A stretch of DNA of 35,077 nucleotides from an uncultured Dorea sp. (GTDB lineage: Bacteria; Bacillota; Clostridia; Lachnospirales; Lachnospiraceae), in the NCBI GenBank assembly GCA_947645355.1, contig CANSCI010000017.1:1-35077 (forward strand). The letters are read 5' to 3'. A model generated the notes under the pieces. It was not told the DNA's origin. It made no database searches and worked only from the letters and a program-made list of their open reading frames with translations. Positions 1 to 7,205 of the stretch are shown piece by piece. How positions within the stretch are numbered: the stretch's first letter is position 1; each line of letters begins with the position of its first letter. The translations under genes were made by a program, and so were the position numbers.

Positions 1-1222
1 CGCAGGACTCCACTGATTTCATGCCAAGCCCATGATATTCCTTATTGTCCTTATCAGTCTGATACTTCCCATCCTTCATAACCACCGGAGCCTTTATACT
101 GTTTTCTATCTTTACTATACAAATCTGATTTTTTCTCTTTATTACCACACGTATCCACCTGTCAGACCCTTTCATCTTTTCACAGGCTTCTATGGCATTA
201 TCAAGCAGATTGAAAAAAATATTTCCCAGATCATTTTCATTAATATTGGTCTTCAAATCCCCTTCTACTTCCACTTGGTACCGGATGCCCTTCTGGAATG
301 CTTCATCCCCTTTAATATTAAGAACCAGATCCAACACATCACAAGCAGTGTATACATATTTACTCAACCGTTCTACAGGCTCCACAATCTTTCCCAGATA
401 TTCAACAGCCTTCTCATATTCACCATGTTCCAGATAATTCTTCAGCAGAACAATGTGGTGTTTAAAATCGTGGAAAACATATTGATTACTTGCATACAGG
501 TTCTGCAAATTTTTATAATTCTGCTCCAGCAACCCGTTTTTTATCTGCATCATTTTAAACTGTGCCTTTACATGTATATTCCTCAATTCTATAGCCATAA
601 GCACCAAAAGTATTAACAGGCAGCTAATAATAAAAAGGCTGTTCATCTCTCCTGTACGATTCGCATGATCTACCAAAGTTGTTAAAAGCATCCAACCCCA
701 CGCACATCCTACTGCCCCTACAGAAAATAAAACTGCTCGGTAATCCTCTATATTAAAATAATTACCCTTCTTATACCTGCAAAGCATAAAACACACCACG
801 AACACCACTAAGCGAGTTAACAGATAAATTGATACCTTTTCCAAGTTTGCTCCATAATATAATCTCCTCCATAATTGCCCATCCAGATAACATATACACA
901 GAAAAGTAACCGTTAAATCCATCAACGATACTAATAGATAATAATCCAATACGCATGCAAAACACAGTGTCTTATCACTATTTTTTCCTGAAATCAACAC
1001 ACACCATGTGATTACAATTTGTAATAGAAGAACAGGCCAAGAGAAAAATACATTCCATCGACCTCCGAGCACAATAATCAACAGAATTATCCCACCTATA
1101 ACCATGATCCCTTGGTTCCCCTTAACCGCCTCCCCATCATAAACCACCGCATCACAGACCCAGATGCACATACCAACCTCAAAGACAGTCAATACAATCT
1201 GGAGGAACTCCCATATACTCAT
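1..1222 (-). CDS. GHKL-domain sensor histidine kinase, AgrC-like (C-terminus beyond window)
   Basis: This minus-strand frame is open from an ATG at 1222 to the window edge (407 codons), so the last residues are missing. The start overlaps the stop of the LytTR regulator as ATGA, implying translational coupling. The N-terminal ~200 residues are very hydrophobic, with several membrane segments. A cytoplasmic kinase follows: the H-box reads FHDFKHHI with His at about residue 251, the N-box NLLDNAIEAC at about 338-347, and the G-box HGLGMKS at about 397. The FHDxKHH form of the H-box and the short ATPase domain are typical of the GHKL (AgrC/ComD/CitA-like) group, which pair with LytTR regulators. 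The membrane part probably senses an extracellular signal, often a peptide in this family. The signal is unknown here, and no agrD-like precursor is visible. Confidence 0.88.
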   Translation of the reverse strand, partial: MSIWEFLQIVLTVFEVGMCIWVCDAVVYDGEAVKGNQGIMVIGGIILLIIVLGGRWNVFFSWPVLLLQIVITWCVLISGKNSDKTLCFACVLDYYLLVSLMDLTVTFLCICYLDGQLWRRLYYGANLEKVSIYLLTRLVVFVVCFMLCRYKKGNYFNIEDYRAVLFSVGAVGCAWGWMLLTTLVDHANRTGEMNSLFIISCLLILLVLMAIELRNIHVKAQFKMMQIKNGLLEQNYKNLQNLYASNQYVFHDFKHHIVLLKNYLEHGEYEKAVEYLGKIVEPVERLSKYVYTACDVLDLVLNIKGDEAFQKGIRYQVEVEGDLKTNINENDLGNIFFNLLDNAIEACEKMKGSDRWIRVVIKRKNQICIVKIENSIKAPVVMKDGKYQTDKDNKEYHGLGMKSVESC

Positions 1223-1941
1223 AGATTGTCTCTCCAATATTCTGTAACCATATTTTTCACCTTTTTTATATTAGATCTGCTGATTTCCAGGACCACTCCA
1301 TTATCCATATGGACTTCATTTTTCTCAATCTTCCTGATATGCTCAATATTTACAAGCCTTCCCCTGTCTATAGCAATAAATCCCACCCGGCTCAAAACCT
1401 GCCTGACGTGTTCTATTGTTTTCCGGTCGAAATGCTGCCCATCTTCTGTGAACATCGTACAATTCTTCCCATCCTTTTTCACATAAATAATTTCGCTGCA
1501 TTTCACCTTCTCAATTCGATGCTGGTTTGTAATCTGATAATATTCTGTCTTCTCGCGCCTGCAATCTTCCAGCGCCCTCGCCAGCACGCACGGCAGCCTC
1601 CGCTCCATATCGGTCTTCAATACATACTGGTAAGCGTCTTTCTCATAGCCCTGGGGAGCAAACGCTGCATGGCAGGTCAAAAATATAATATAGCCCTTGC
1701 TGGGCATTTCCCGTATGCGGTCCGCCAGCTCAACCCCGTTGATCTCCGGCATCTCCACGTCCAGGATATAGATATGATATTCCATTCCTCCCCGCATCTC
1801 CTCCAGCAGACTTGCCGGCCTTGTATAAGTCCTCACCATGACTTCCTGAACCATGCCCGCATCCTCTGCCTGTTTTTTTACATACGCTCTTACAACCTCC
1901 GTAATATCCTTACTGTCATCTACAATTGCAACTCTGAACAT
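1219..1941 (-). CDS. LytTR-family response regulator (AgrA/VirR-like)
   Basis: This 240-residue protein has an N-terminal receiver domain (acidic pair D8/D9, phospho-acceptor D61 in the LDVEMP context, conserved T89 and K109). The C-terminal LytTR DNA-binding domain spans about residues 140-238. An aaggtgag ribosome site lies just upstream of ATG 1941. It sits between an uncharacterised gene and the GHKL kinase in one minus-strand operon and is almost certainly phosphorylated by that kinase. LytTR regulators usually bind paired direct repeats upstream of secreted-factor or bacteriocin genes. The target cannot be identified from this window. Function as a transcription regulator is secure; the regulon is not. 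Confidence 0.9.
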   Translation of the reverse strand: MFRVAIVDDSKDITEVVRAYVKKQAEDAGMVQEVMVRTYTRPASLLEEMRGGMEYHIYILDVEMPEINGVELADRIREMPSKGYIIFLTCHAAFAPQGYEKDAYQYVLKTDMERRLPCVLARALEDCRREKTEYYQITNQHRIEKVKCSEIIYVKKDGKNCTMFTEDGQHFDRKTIEHVRQVLSRVGFIAIDRGRLVNIEHIRKIEKNEVHMDNGVVLEISRSNIKKVKNMVTEYWRDNL

Positions 1942-1958
1942 ACACTCTCACCTTATTA

Positions 1959-2510
1959 TTATTTTTCTATTGTGTAATACAGCTTTTTCCCTATATCGAA
2001 AAACTGCGCCTTATGCCCATATATAATCAGACGGTATTCATCCTTCGCCACCTCCCGGTCCTCCATTCGCCTGCGGCCGCTGATATAGGTATAGATGCCT
2101 TCCTTCTCGTACTTTACTTTATCTATCACATCGTCTACCACATCATTAATCGGCATAGAATGAATCTTTGGATTCCACTTCCCCAGCATACTTCTCACCT
2201 GATACCTATTAAGCCGGATTGTTTTTGTATATCTCTCATCCAGGAACATGACCTGTATCTTCTCTGCCCCGAGAATACCAAGTACCTTGTCAAACATACT
2301 CTGTTCCTCTTCATAAGAAAAACCAAGCTGTACATAGGCCTGAATATGATGCAATGCCTGCTCAAGATAAGACCGATTCCCCGTTGCCGTATATCTTTCA
2401 TACAGCCAGCCTATACTATCTTTTAAGACTTCCTTTGAATCAAGGCCCACCTCTTCTATATTATTGAGGGCTAATTTTACTGCTTCCATACTGATTAATT
2501 TTCTAACCAT
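1959..2510 (-). CDS. uncharacterised protein, first gene of the LytTR/GHKL operon
   Basis: I do not recognise this family. The frame is open upstream to 2546, but an AGGAG box lies 6 nt before the ATG at 2510, so the start is put there (183 residues). It ends 17 nt before the response regulator. The protein is soluble, with no signal peptide or membrane span. The N-terminal half looks helical (MVRKLISMEAVKLALNN, later a tetratricopeptide-like YLEQALHHIQAYV). The C-terminal half is charged, with a basic patch YISGRRRMEDR and a short beta-rich end. Its fixed place ahead of a LytTR/GHKL pair suggests a role tied to that signalling system, but this is only inference from context. Confidence 0.65.
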   Translation of the reverse strand: MVRKLISMEAVKLALNNIEEVGLDSKEVLKDSIGWLYERYTATGNRSYLEQALHHIQAYVQLGFSYEEEQSMFDKVLGILGAEKIQVMFLDERYTKTIRLNRYQVRSMLGKWNPKIHSMPINDVVDDVIDKVKYEKEGIYTYISGRRRMEDREVAKDEYRLIIYGHKAQFFDIGKKLYYTIEK

Positions 2511-2611
2511 CATTATCTCCTGCAATATGTGCTTTTTAGTAAACATCCAGGCTTATTAGTTATTTCAAAAATTTTTCGCAAACTGATCAACTGACATCGA
2601 AAGGAGCCGCT

Positions 2612-2947
2612 ATGAAAGAAGAAATCGGATTCCGTGTCAGGCAGGCACGTATTAACGCTGATCTAACCCAGGAAGAACTTGCTGAAAAAGCCAGCGTTTC
2701 TTCCAGTTTTATAAGCCGTCTTGAAAATGGCAGGGTTCTGCCGAGTATCGACCGGTTATATATGCTGGCTGATATCCTTGATGTCGGGCTGCAGGATCTG
2801 TTATGTGATCTTTTCCGCCAGACAGACAATGAATCATCCTCTCTTACCGGCAGCATTAATTATTACATTGAGTTAATGACGATTCCGGAAAAACAGTACT
2901 TTCTGGAATATGTAAAATTATTCCATCACTACTTTGGTAAATCATAA
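2612..2947 (+). CDS. XRE-family helix-turn-helix transcriptional regulator
   Basis: This 111-residue protein has an N-terminal HTH_3 domain (about residues 5-62; helices around TQEELAEKASVSSSFISRLENG, quoted here only as the helix-turn-helix core) and a short C-terminal tail. A strong AAGGAG site lies 7 nt before the ATG. It is divergent from the LytTR operon across a ~100 bp spacer, so it may control that operon and/or itself. A pair of 13-bp direct repeats (2974 and 2995) just downstream of its stop is a possible binding region. Small single-HTH regulators like this are common in mobile elements and in toxin or signalling loci. Confidence 0.85.
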   Translation: MKEEIGFRVRQARINADLTQEELAEKASVSSSFISRLENGRVLPSIDRLYMLADILDVGLQDLLCDLFRQTDNESSSLTGSINYYIELMTIPEKQYFLEYVKLFHHYFGKS

Positions 2948-2973
2948 CATATTTTTCATCACTTTTGGGGAAA

Positions 2974-3007
2974 TGTCCGCGAACTGTCATGTTTTGTCCG
3001 CGAATTG
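2974..3007. repeat. direct repeat pair TGTCCGCGAA(C/T)TG, 21-bp period
   Basis: Two 13-bp copies (2974-2986 and 2995-3007) differ at one base and start 21 bp apart, exactly two helical turns. They lie just after the XRE gene. A related string (cgcaaactg) is present at 2577-2585 ahead of that gene. Such phased repeats suit a dimeric or tandem DNA-binding protein. The rest of the gap to 3206 holds only a weak hairpin (CAGGAT/ATCCTG, 3015-3039) that may end XRE transcription. Confidence 0.5.
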
Positions 3008-3206
3008 CATATTTCAGGATGAAAATTTTAAAAATCCTGCTTTATTTGTTTGAAAATGTTATCAAGGATTGCTGAAAATGATGTGAGCAAAAGATAACTT
3101 TCCCCTGAAGATCGTAAAACACAATCCCACAAGGGCGCAAATGAATATCCCTATCTGATTATATCTTTTCTGAGAATTAATAATAGAAGCATGTCGAATA
3201 ATATAT

Positions 3207-3250
3207 TATAATTTTTTTGTTGCTCACCGATACCCGCAACAGGGAGGAGG
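3207..3250 (+). promoter_or_regulatory. toxin leader: -10 element, 5' stem-loop and strong SD
   Basis: A TATAAT box at 3207-3212 has a poor -35. It is followed almost at once by a stem-loop TGTTGC/GCAACA (3218-3223 with 3236-3241) and an AGGAGG site (3245-3250). A hairpin at the 5' end of the message, just before the ribosome site, is also found in Fst-type RNA I, where it restrains translation. Confidence 0.5.
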
Positions 3251-3258
3251 TGTCAATA

Positions 3259-3357
3259 TTGGAATTTTTTATATCTTTTTTAATTGCCGTTCTGGGTGGA
3301 GTAGCTTGCCACTACATCATCAAATGGTCAGACGGTGACGACAAAGGCAACAACTAG
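3259..3357 (+). CDS. Fst-like type I toxin peptide (32 aa)
   Basis: This small gene starts at TTG 3259, placed 8 nt after a perfect AGGAGG. The product is one hydrophobic helix (FFISFLIAVLGGVACHYII) followed by KWSDGDDKGNN, a charged hydrophilic tail. This layout (short N-terminus, transmembrane helix, a W/L-D motif, acidic-basic tail) is that of the Fst/Ldr toxin superfamily, whose members insert in the membrane and arrest growth. Downstream lies a convergent antisense promoter, a shared terminator hairpin and direct repeats complementary to the translation start (see the antisense RNA entry). A hypothetical membrane micropeptide with another role cannot be excluded, since the sequence match is by pattern only. 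Confidence 0.7.
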   Translation: MEFFISFLIAVLGGVACHYIIKWSDGDDKGNN

Positions 3358-3392
3358 CCTAGTGGGTGCTTTGCCACTATAAAAGTAAAGAA

Positions 3393-3430
3393 GAATCTCT
3401 CAACTGTACGGGAATACGGTTGAGAGATTC
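3393..3430. terminator. shared bidirectional terminator of toxin mRNA and antisense RNA
   Basis: A 12-bp perfect stem (3393-3404 with 3419-3430, GAATCTCTCAAC) is followed on the plus strand by gtttctt and on the minus strand by TTCTTTACTTTT. It can therefore end both converging transcripts. A smaller hairpin, AGTGG/CCACT (3361-3378), precedes it. Confidence 0.75.
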
Positions 3431-3473
3431 GTTTCTTCGTCAATATTGGTTGACTTTTTATATCTTTTTGCCT
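3393..3473 (-). ncRNA. predicted antisense RNA antitoxin (RNA II-like)
   Basis: A minus-strand promoter has -35 TTGAAA (3508-3503), a 17-bp spacer and -10 TATAAT (3485-3480). It would start an RNA near 3473 that ends at the shared hairpin near 3393, about 80 nt. The 5' part of this RNA is complementary to repeats DRa (GTCAATATTGG, 3439-3449, also at 3252-3262) and DRb (TTTTTATATCTTTTT, 3455-3469, also at 3266-3280). The second copies of these repeats straddle the toxin start codon. The RNA can thus pair with the toxin message at its initiation region as well as at the terminator, as RNA II does in the par locus. Confidence 0.65.
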
Positions 3474-3489
3474 ACTGGCATTATAGCAT

Positions 3490-4245
3490 ATGCAAAAATG
3501 TTTTTCAATATGCCTTTTTTCTAAAATTTTTATCCTAACCTGGTATCAGTCAAGAATAAAAGATGCAGAAAGGAACCGGGTAATGACGCGAGAACAACAA
3601 AATTTATTCATGAAATATGCAAGGGAAAGTTATCTGTATAATTTTTTTGCGGTATTGCTAAGGACTGGAATGAGAAGCGGAGAATTGAGGGCGCTTATAT
3701 ATTCTTCAGATGTAGATATAAAGGCGGGCGTAATTCACGTGCGGCGTACTCTTAAATATGAAAATAAGCAAGAGTATAAGATACCGGAAGAAATGCAGGT
3801 CAAAAGCTCCAAAAAGGATACGTATGAAACAAATTATTTTGTAGACACACCTACGACATCAACTTCTATCAGAGATATTCCGATGACAAAGGAAACGGAG
3901 TTTTTTCTTAATGCACAAAAGAATTACTGGAGATTCCAAGTTGAAAGGATAGATAGATTTTTATTCTGTACGGAGAATGGCGAACCATTGAGCCGATGGA
4001 GAGTACAGGGGGAGATAGACCGTATTGTTAAAAGAATTAGGAAAGATGGGCATGAATTTCCACATATTACTTCTCATGTATTTCGGCATACATTTGCGAC
4101 AAGGGCAATCGAGGAGGGGATGCAGCCGCAGATACTCAAGGCAATACTTGGCCATAGCAGTCTGGCCATGACAATGAATTTATACAGTCATGTGCTGCCG
4201 GACGTCAAGGCAGAAGAAATGGATAAGATAGCAGGAGGATTTTAA
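3490..4245 (+). pseudogene. tyrosine recombinase (Tn916-type integrase), 5'-truncated
   Basis: The complete catalytic domain is present: Arg62 in TGMRSGELRAL, HxxR at 196-199 (HVFRHTFATR), His222 (LGHSS) and the nucleophile Tyr232 (NLYSHV). These residues match site-specific integrases of ICEs and phages, which are about 380-410 residues long. Here only 251 codons are open and recognisable similarity starts near residue 25, so the arm-binding and core-binding domains are missing. The first ~20 residues of the frame look like noncoding sequence, and there is no convincing ribosome site at 3490. This is a remnant of an integrated element. It could still cleave DNA only if completed elsewhere, which is unlikely. 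Confidence 0.8.
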
Positions 4246-4349
4246 GAATTCTTTTCATTGAGGAAATGGGGGGTAATATGATAGAATTAAAACAGAAGAA
4301 ATTAATTCGCGTTACCCTGAAAATAAAATACAAGAAAGAGGGTATAGAG

Positions 4350-5156
4350 ATGGACAGAGCAGAAGAGCAAATCAGAGAGTATGAACATCAGGCAGATTTG
4401 CAGAGGCTAAGAGGTTTACGTCCGATAGACGATGATTTTATGAGATGTCTTTTCAAGGACAATATTGAATTGGCAGAGTTTGTACTGCGTATTATTATTG
4501 GTAAAGAGGATTTGATTATTACAGAGTGCCAGACGCAGAAAGATATGAAACGTCTCGTAGGGGCGAGATCGGTTTGTTTAGATGCCTATGGAACAGATTC
4601 CAGTGGAAAAAAATATGATTTGGAGATTCAGCGTGAGGATAAAGGTGCAAATCCACATAGGGCAAGGTATCATTCCAGTGTATTGGATGTTGAGAACCTC
4701 AATGCAGGACAAGATTTTCATGAGCTACCGGACACCTATACTATTTTCATTACGGAAAAGGATTTTTATGGAGAGGGAAAAGCAATATATTTGATTGAAA
4801 GAATTAATTTGACAATAAACCGACCTTTTGAGGACGGGGAGCATATTTTGTATGTAAATGGTGAGTACCGGGGAAAATCTGATTTAGGAAAGCTGATGCA
4901 TGATTTTAACTGTACAAATGCTGCTGATATGAATTATGAAATTATGGCAAAGCGAACAAGATATTTGAAGGAGAATCCGAGAGGGGTGAATGAAATGTGC
5001 AAGGTATTAGAAGAAATGAGAAATGAAACCGCAGAAAAGACATTGGTGCAGACCATTAAAAATCTAATGGAAACGATGAAATGGAGCGCAGAACAGGCAA
5101 TGGCGGCAATGAAAATCCCGACGTCAGAGCAGGAGAAATATAAATCAAGATTGTAG
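4350..5156 (+). CDS. Rpn family / PD-(D/E)XK nuclease-type transposase (PF12784)
   Basis: The protein has the core of the PD-(D/E)XK nuclease-transposase family: RPIDDDFMRCLFKD near the N-terminus, an aspartate in SVCLDAYG, and the DLEIQRED strand supplying the E-x-Q active-site motif. A helical C-terminus ends with the usual METMKWSAEQAMAAMKIP-like tail. Relatives (RpnA-E) are DNA endonucleases linked to RecA-independent recombination and are common, often decaying, accessory genes in Clostridia. The start at 4350 has an AAGAGGG site 7 nt upstream and fits family length. The frame is open to 4266, with another ATG at 4278 after a G-rich stretch. It follows the integrase remnant by ~100 bp and ends at an intrinsic terminator. 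Confidence 0.82.
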   Translation: MDRAEEQIREYEHQADLQRLRGLRPIDDDFMRCLFKDNIELAEFVLRIIIGKEDLIITECQTQKDMKRLVGARSVCLDAYGTDSSGKKYDLEIQREDKGANPHRARYHSSVLDVENLNAGQDFHELPDTYTIFITEKDFYGEGKAIYLIERINLTINRPFEDGEHILYVNGEYRGKSDLGKLMHDFNCTNAADMNYEIMAKRTRYLKENPRGVNEMCKVLEEMRNETAEKTLVQTIKNLMETMKWSAEQAMAAMKIPTSEQEKYKSRL

Positions 5157-5174
5157 TTCAAGATTAAAAAACTG

Positions 5175-5206
5175 GAGGGTAAGAGATACTTGCCCTCTGA
5201 TTTTTT
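5175..5206 (+). terminator. intrinsic terminator of the Rpn gene
   Basis: A 9-bp stem GAGGGTAAG/CTTGCCCTC (one G-T pair; 5175-5183 with 5189-5197) has a 5-nt loop and is followed by TGA and six Ts (5201-5206), 18 nt after the stop codon. Confidence 0.8.
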
Positions 5207-5208
5207 GC

Positions 5209-5227
5209 CCGGAATTTGTCCGGAATG
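5209..5227. repeat. 19-bp repeat X (inverted copy at 9111-9129)
   Basis: CCGGAATTTGTCCGGAATG here has an exact reverse-complement copy at 9111-9129. Together with the aptamer repeat (5329-5364 and 9238-9273), it gives two pairs of inverted repeats around the par cassette. The order X-Y on the left and X'-Y' on the right is not that of a simple inverted duplication. Confidence 0.8.
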
Positions 5228-5328
5228 ATACAGACGATGATGAAAAATGATAAAAAGATTATCCCCAAAAAGGCATATTTTCGGGAATAACAGACATTGA
5301 CAGGGTATCATAAAATCATGAATTTTAA

Positions 5329-5364
5329 AGTTTTGTTTTACGTGTGGAAGGTCTCGAACACACG
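5329..5364 (-). promoter_or_regulatory. orphan preQ1-I riboswitch aptamer copy (inverted repeat Y)
   Basis: Read on the minus strand, this is a 36-nt exact copy of the queT leader aptamer (9238-9273): P1 stem CGTGTG/CACACG, the loop with TTCGAGACC, and the A-rich tail AAAACAAAACT that forms the preQ1-I pseudoknot. Identity stops sharply on both sides. The ribosome site that follows the tail at queT is absent here, and no reading frame lies downstream on the minus strand before the Rpn terminator. The aptamer therefore appears to control nothing in its present position. Confidence 0.75.
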
Positions 5365-5414
5365 GGATCGTTTGCCGGAAAGCCGTTGATCTTGCGGGCT
5401 TCCGGGCGAATATG

Positions 5415-5443
5415 AGTATAACATGGGAGGGGTGAAAAATCAA
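5415..5443 (-). promoter_or_regulatory. sigma-A promoter facing the orphan aptamer
   Basis: On the minus strand there is TTGATT (5443-5438), a 17-bp spacer and TATACT (5420-5415). The -35, spacing and -10 are identical in form to the queT promoter at 9137-9165. Between it and the aptamer is a strong hairpin (GCCCGGAAGCC with GGCTTTCCGGC). It points leftwards, out of the par cassette. The stretch from 5444 to 5636 holds no gene that I can support. Confidence 0.65.
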
Positions 5444-5636
5444 GGCGTACCCATAATTTACCCACAATGGAAAAGAAACTGAAAGAAGCATCCTATAGTG
5501 ATCAGCCATAGAATGCTTTATTAATTGGTCTTAAGAGGTATGTGATCGGAGTGGATACCTCCCAGCCTGCGGCAGTTGCTGGGCTTCACGCCGTCACTGT
5601 GAAGAAAAACACATGCTGCATAAGAGTGACTCAAAA

Positions 5637-5795
5637 TTATTTATTGCCTAAGAACTGTTTGAACTCTGCTATAAGCACGCTCATATTCTTTGAAAATAGG
5701 TTTTTCCGAACTTTATTTTTATAACGCATGGATGCACCAATATCTTTACAATGCTGCCCTTTGTCGTCATAGATTCTGTCGCAGTAATCAACAGT
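5637..5795 (-). pseudogene. DUF6076-like fragment
   Basis: About 53 codons resemble the C-terminal zinc-finger-like end of DUF6076 proteins found in Clostridial mobile elements: YCDRIYDDKGQHCKDIGA followed by RYKNKVRKN. The rest of the protein is missing, and the open frame upstream (to 5876) does not continue the similarity. No ribosome site precedes it. I read it as a remnant of an earlier integrated element; the family name is from memory of the motif. Confidence 0.5.
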
Positions 5796-5944
5796 AAGAA
5801 GACGATGGTACCTGCTAGAAAGATTGTCATTGCCGGATCCAGGGGCATGTGATATACTTTGCGAAAGGGAAACCATAGAGCCAGGCGGCTGCCCTCTATT
5901 TCAGGAGGGGCTAACCCTCCAGACGAAAGAAAGGAGGGATGCCA

Positions 5945-6145
5945 ATGTATGTTACATACTTTGATTTGATTGAAACACCTCATGATTGTCCTCCTCCCAA
6001 TTTCATTATACCCATGTATTCAAAGAGCGTCAACGGTTTCCATCTAAGCAAGCTTATGGGAAGTACATTAGTGCAGAATATCTCTGGATTTAAAGACAAG
6101 CAAAGGCAGGAGCGGTACTCCTGCCTATACATATCAATGCCATAG
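5945..6145 (+). pseudogene. broken holin-like type I toxin
   Basis: The leader is typical of Clostridial holin-like toxin genes: a GGAGGG/CCCTCC hairpin (5905-5921), then AAAGGAGGG 8-10 nt before the ATG. The peptide begins MYVTYFDLIE, the usual start of this toxin family. The hydrophobic helix that should follow is replaced by PHDCPPPNFIIP and unrelated sequence to a stop at 6145. Only about 11 codons are therefore ancestral, and the locus looks disrupted by recombination or insertion. Confidence 0.5.
6104..6126. terminator. hairpin, probable terminator of the minus-strand par cassette
   Basis: A 9-bp perfect stem AGGCAGGAG/CTCCTGCCT with loop cggta lies 31 nt past the stop of the gene at 6157. 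The T-tract on the minus strand (TTGCTTGTC) is weak. Confidence 0.5.
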
Positions 6146-6156
6146 CGTTTTCTTAT

Positions 6157-7134
6157 TTATGCTCTTCCAGACAGGACTATCTGCCGCCCGATCAGATAAT
6201 CGCCTAAAGTGTTCGACATTTGTGATATCCGACCGAAGAAGAATCCGGTCTGCAACATATGGTTCTGTTTTAAGATCTCTGTAAGAGACGAAAGAAAACG
6301 CTCCTTGCTGGAAGTATCTGCCTTAGAAAAGGTGTCATCCAGCTTTACTTTCTGAAGTTTTTCGTACTGCTTATCTTTTAACTTATCATATTCGGGCTTG
6401 TTCGCAGCAATCAGATTTAGATTCTTCATAGCCCACCTGAGGGCGAAGAATGCTGCGTCAACTTCTCCATTCTTCGAAGATTTACGTAAGTTCTCGTACT
6501 CCTTATATGTCTCAGGAGCTTCTCGTTCCATTGCAAAAAGATATGCGCCCATGTTGTCTTCTTGTACATGATTGTTACCGTCCAGGCCGATTACATGTTT
6601 CACATTGTATTCCATATCGCATGTGCCGACACGCTTTCCCTCCATGCCGATCCGGGCGACAGAGCGTATTGCCTCCATGAAGGTGTCTTTTTCTTTATCG
6701 TCCATAAACTGTTCTGCAAGATATTCCGCCTTCTGGACGCCAAGAGAGATTAGCGCTGTCCGGCCTGCCTCATCGAGACCATGGACGTTGTTAGGGAGGA
6801 GGTCATTCCATATAATATTGTATACATTATCTTTCAATTCCTGGCTTTTCCCATACAAAGTGTCCGTGATCGTATTGTCAATCCGAGCGTAGCCTGTGTA
6901 GTAGGGGGTTACATTATTTAGAGTCATGATGACTGGCTCGCGCTTAACGGGAGCGGAAGGGGCGGTGCCAGAAGACGCATCTTCCTTCAGCGCGAACGGT
7001 TCATCATTCATCGGCTTTGTAGAAGCGAAATTCTTCTTTATATTTTCCATCTGTGCGGCAGAGATCTTTTCCGCCCACGGCTGGATCTTCTGCTGGTAGA
7101 CAGTGGTAGAATGATAGCAGTTGCATTTATTCAT
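6157..7134 (-). CDS. uncharacterised protein, third gene of the par cassette
   Basis: I do not recognise this family. The start at 7134 (MNKCNCYHSTTVYQQK) has GGAGG 7 nt upstream; the longer frame to 7209 overlaps the gene before it and is unlikely. The 325-residue product is soluble and mostly helical, with a low-complexity linker (SSGTAPSAPVKREP) near residue 60. No catalytic motif is obvious. It follows the parA/parB remnant in the same direction, and in related mobile elements similar proteins of unknown role sit beside ParA/ParB. It may be a conjugation or maintenance accessory of the lost element. It appears intact although its neighbours are damaged. Confidence 0.65.
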   Translation of the reverse strand: MNKCNCYHSTTVYQQKIQPWAEKISAAQMENIKKNFASTKPMNDEPFALKEDASSGTAPSAPVKREPVIMTLNNVTPYYTGYARIDNTITDTLYGKSQELKDNVYNIIWNDLLPNNVHGLDEAGRTALISLGVQKAEYLAEQFMDDKEKDTFMEAIRSVARIGMEGKRVGTCDMEYNVKHVIGLDGNNHVQEDNMGAYLFAMEREAPETYKEYENLRKSSKNGEVDAAFFALRWAMKNLNLIAANKPEYDKLKDKQYEKLQKVKLDDTFSKADTSSKERFLSSLTEILKQNHMLQTGFFFGRISQMSNTLGDYLIGRQIVLSGRA

Positions 7135-7205
7135 TATAATCCTCCATCGTGCGAATAAATGATTTCTGATTACAAGGCTAAGTATAGATACCTGACATCC
7201 GATTG

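Noticed and set aside
32-616. Plus-strand open frame of 194 codons
   Set aside because: It is the reverse shadow of the GHKL kinase, whose H-, N- and G-boxes are in the minus frame; composition is Ile/Tyr/His-rich and there is no ribosome site.
4934-5509. Minus-strand open frame of 191 codons across the Rpn 3' end and orphan aptamer
   Set aside because: It overlaps the well-supported Rpn gene and the aptamer/promoter, shows no family features and has no ribosome site.
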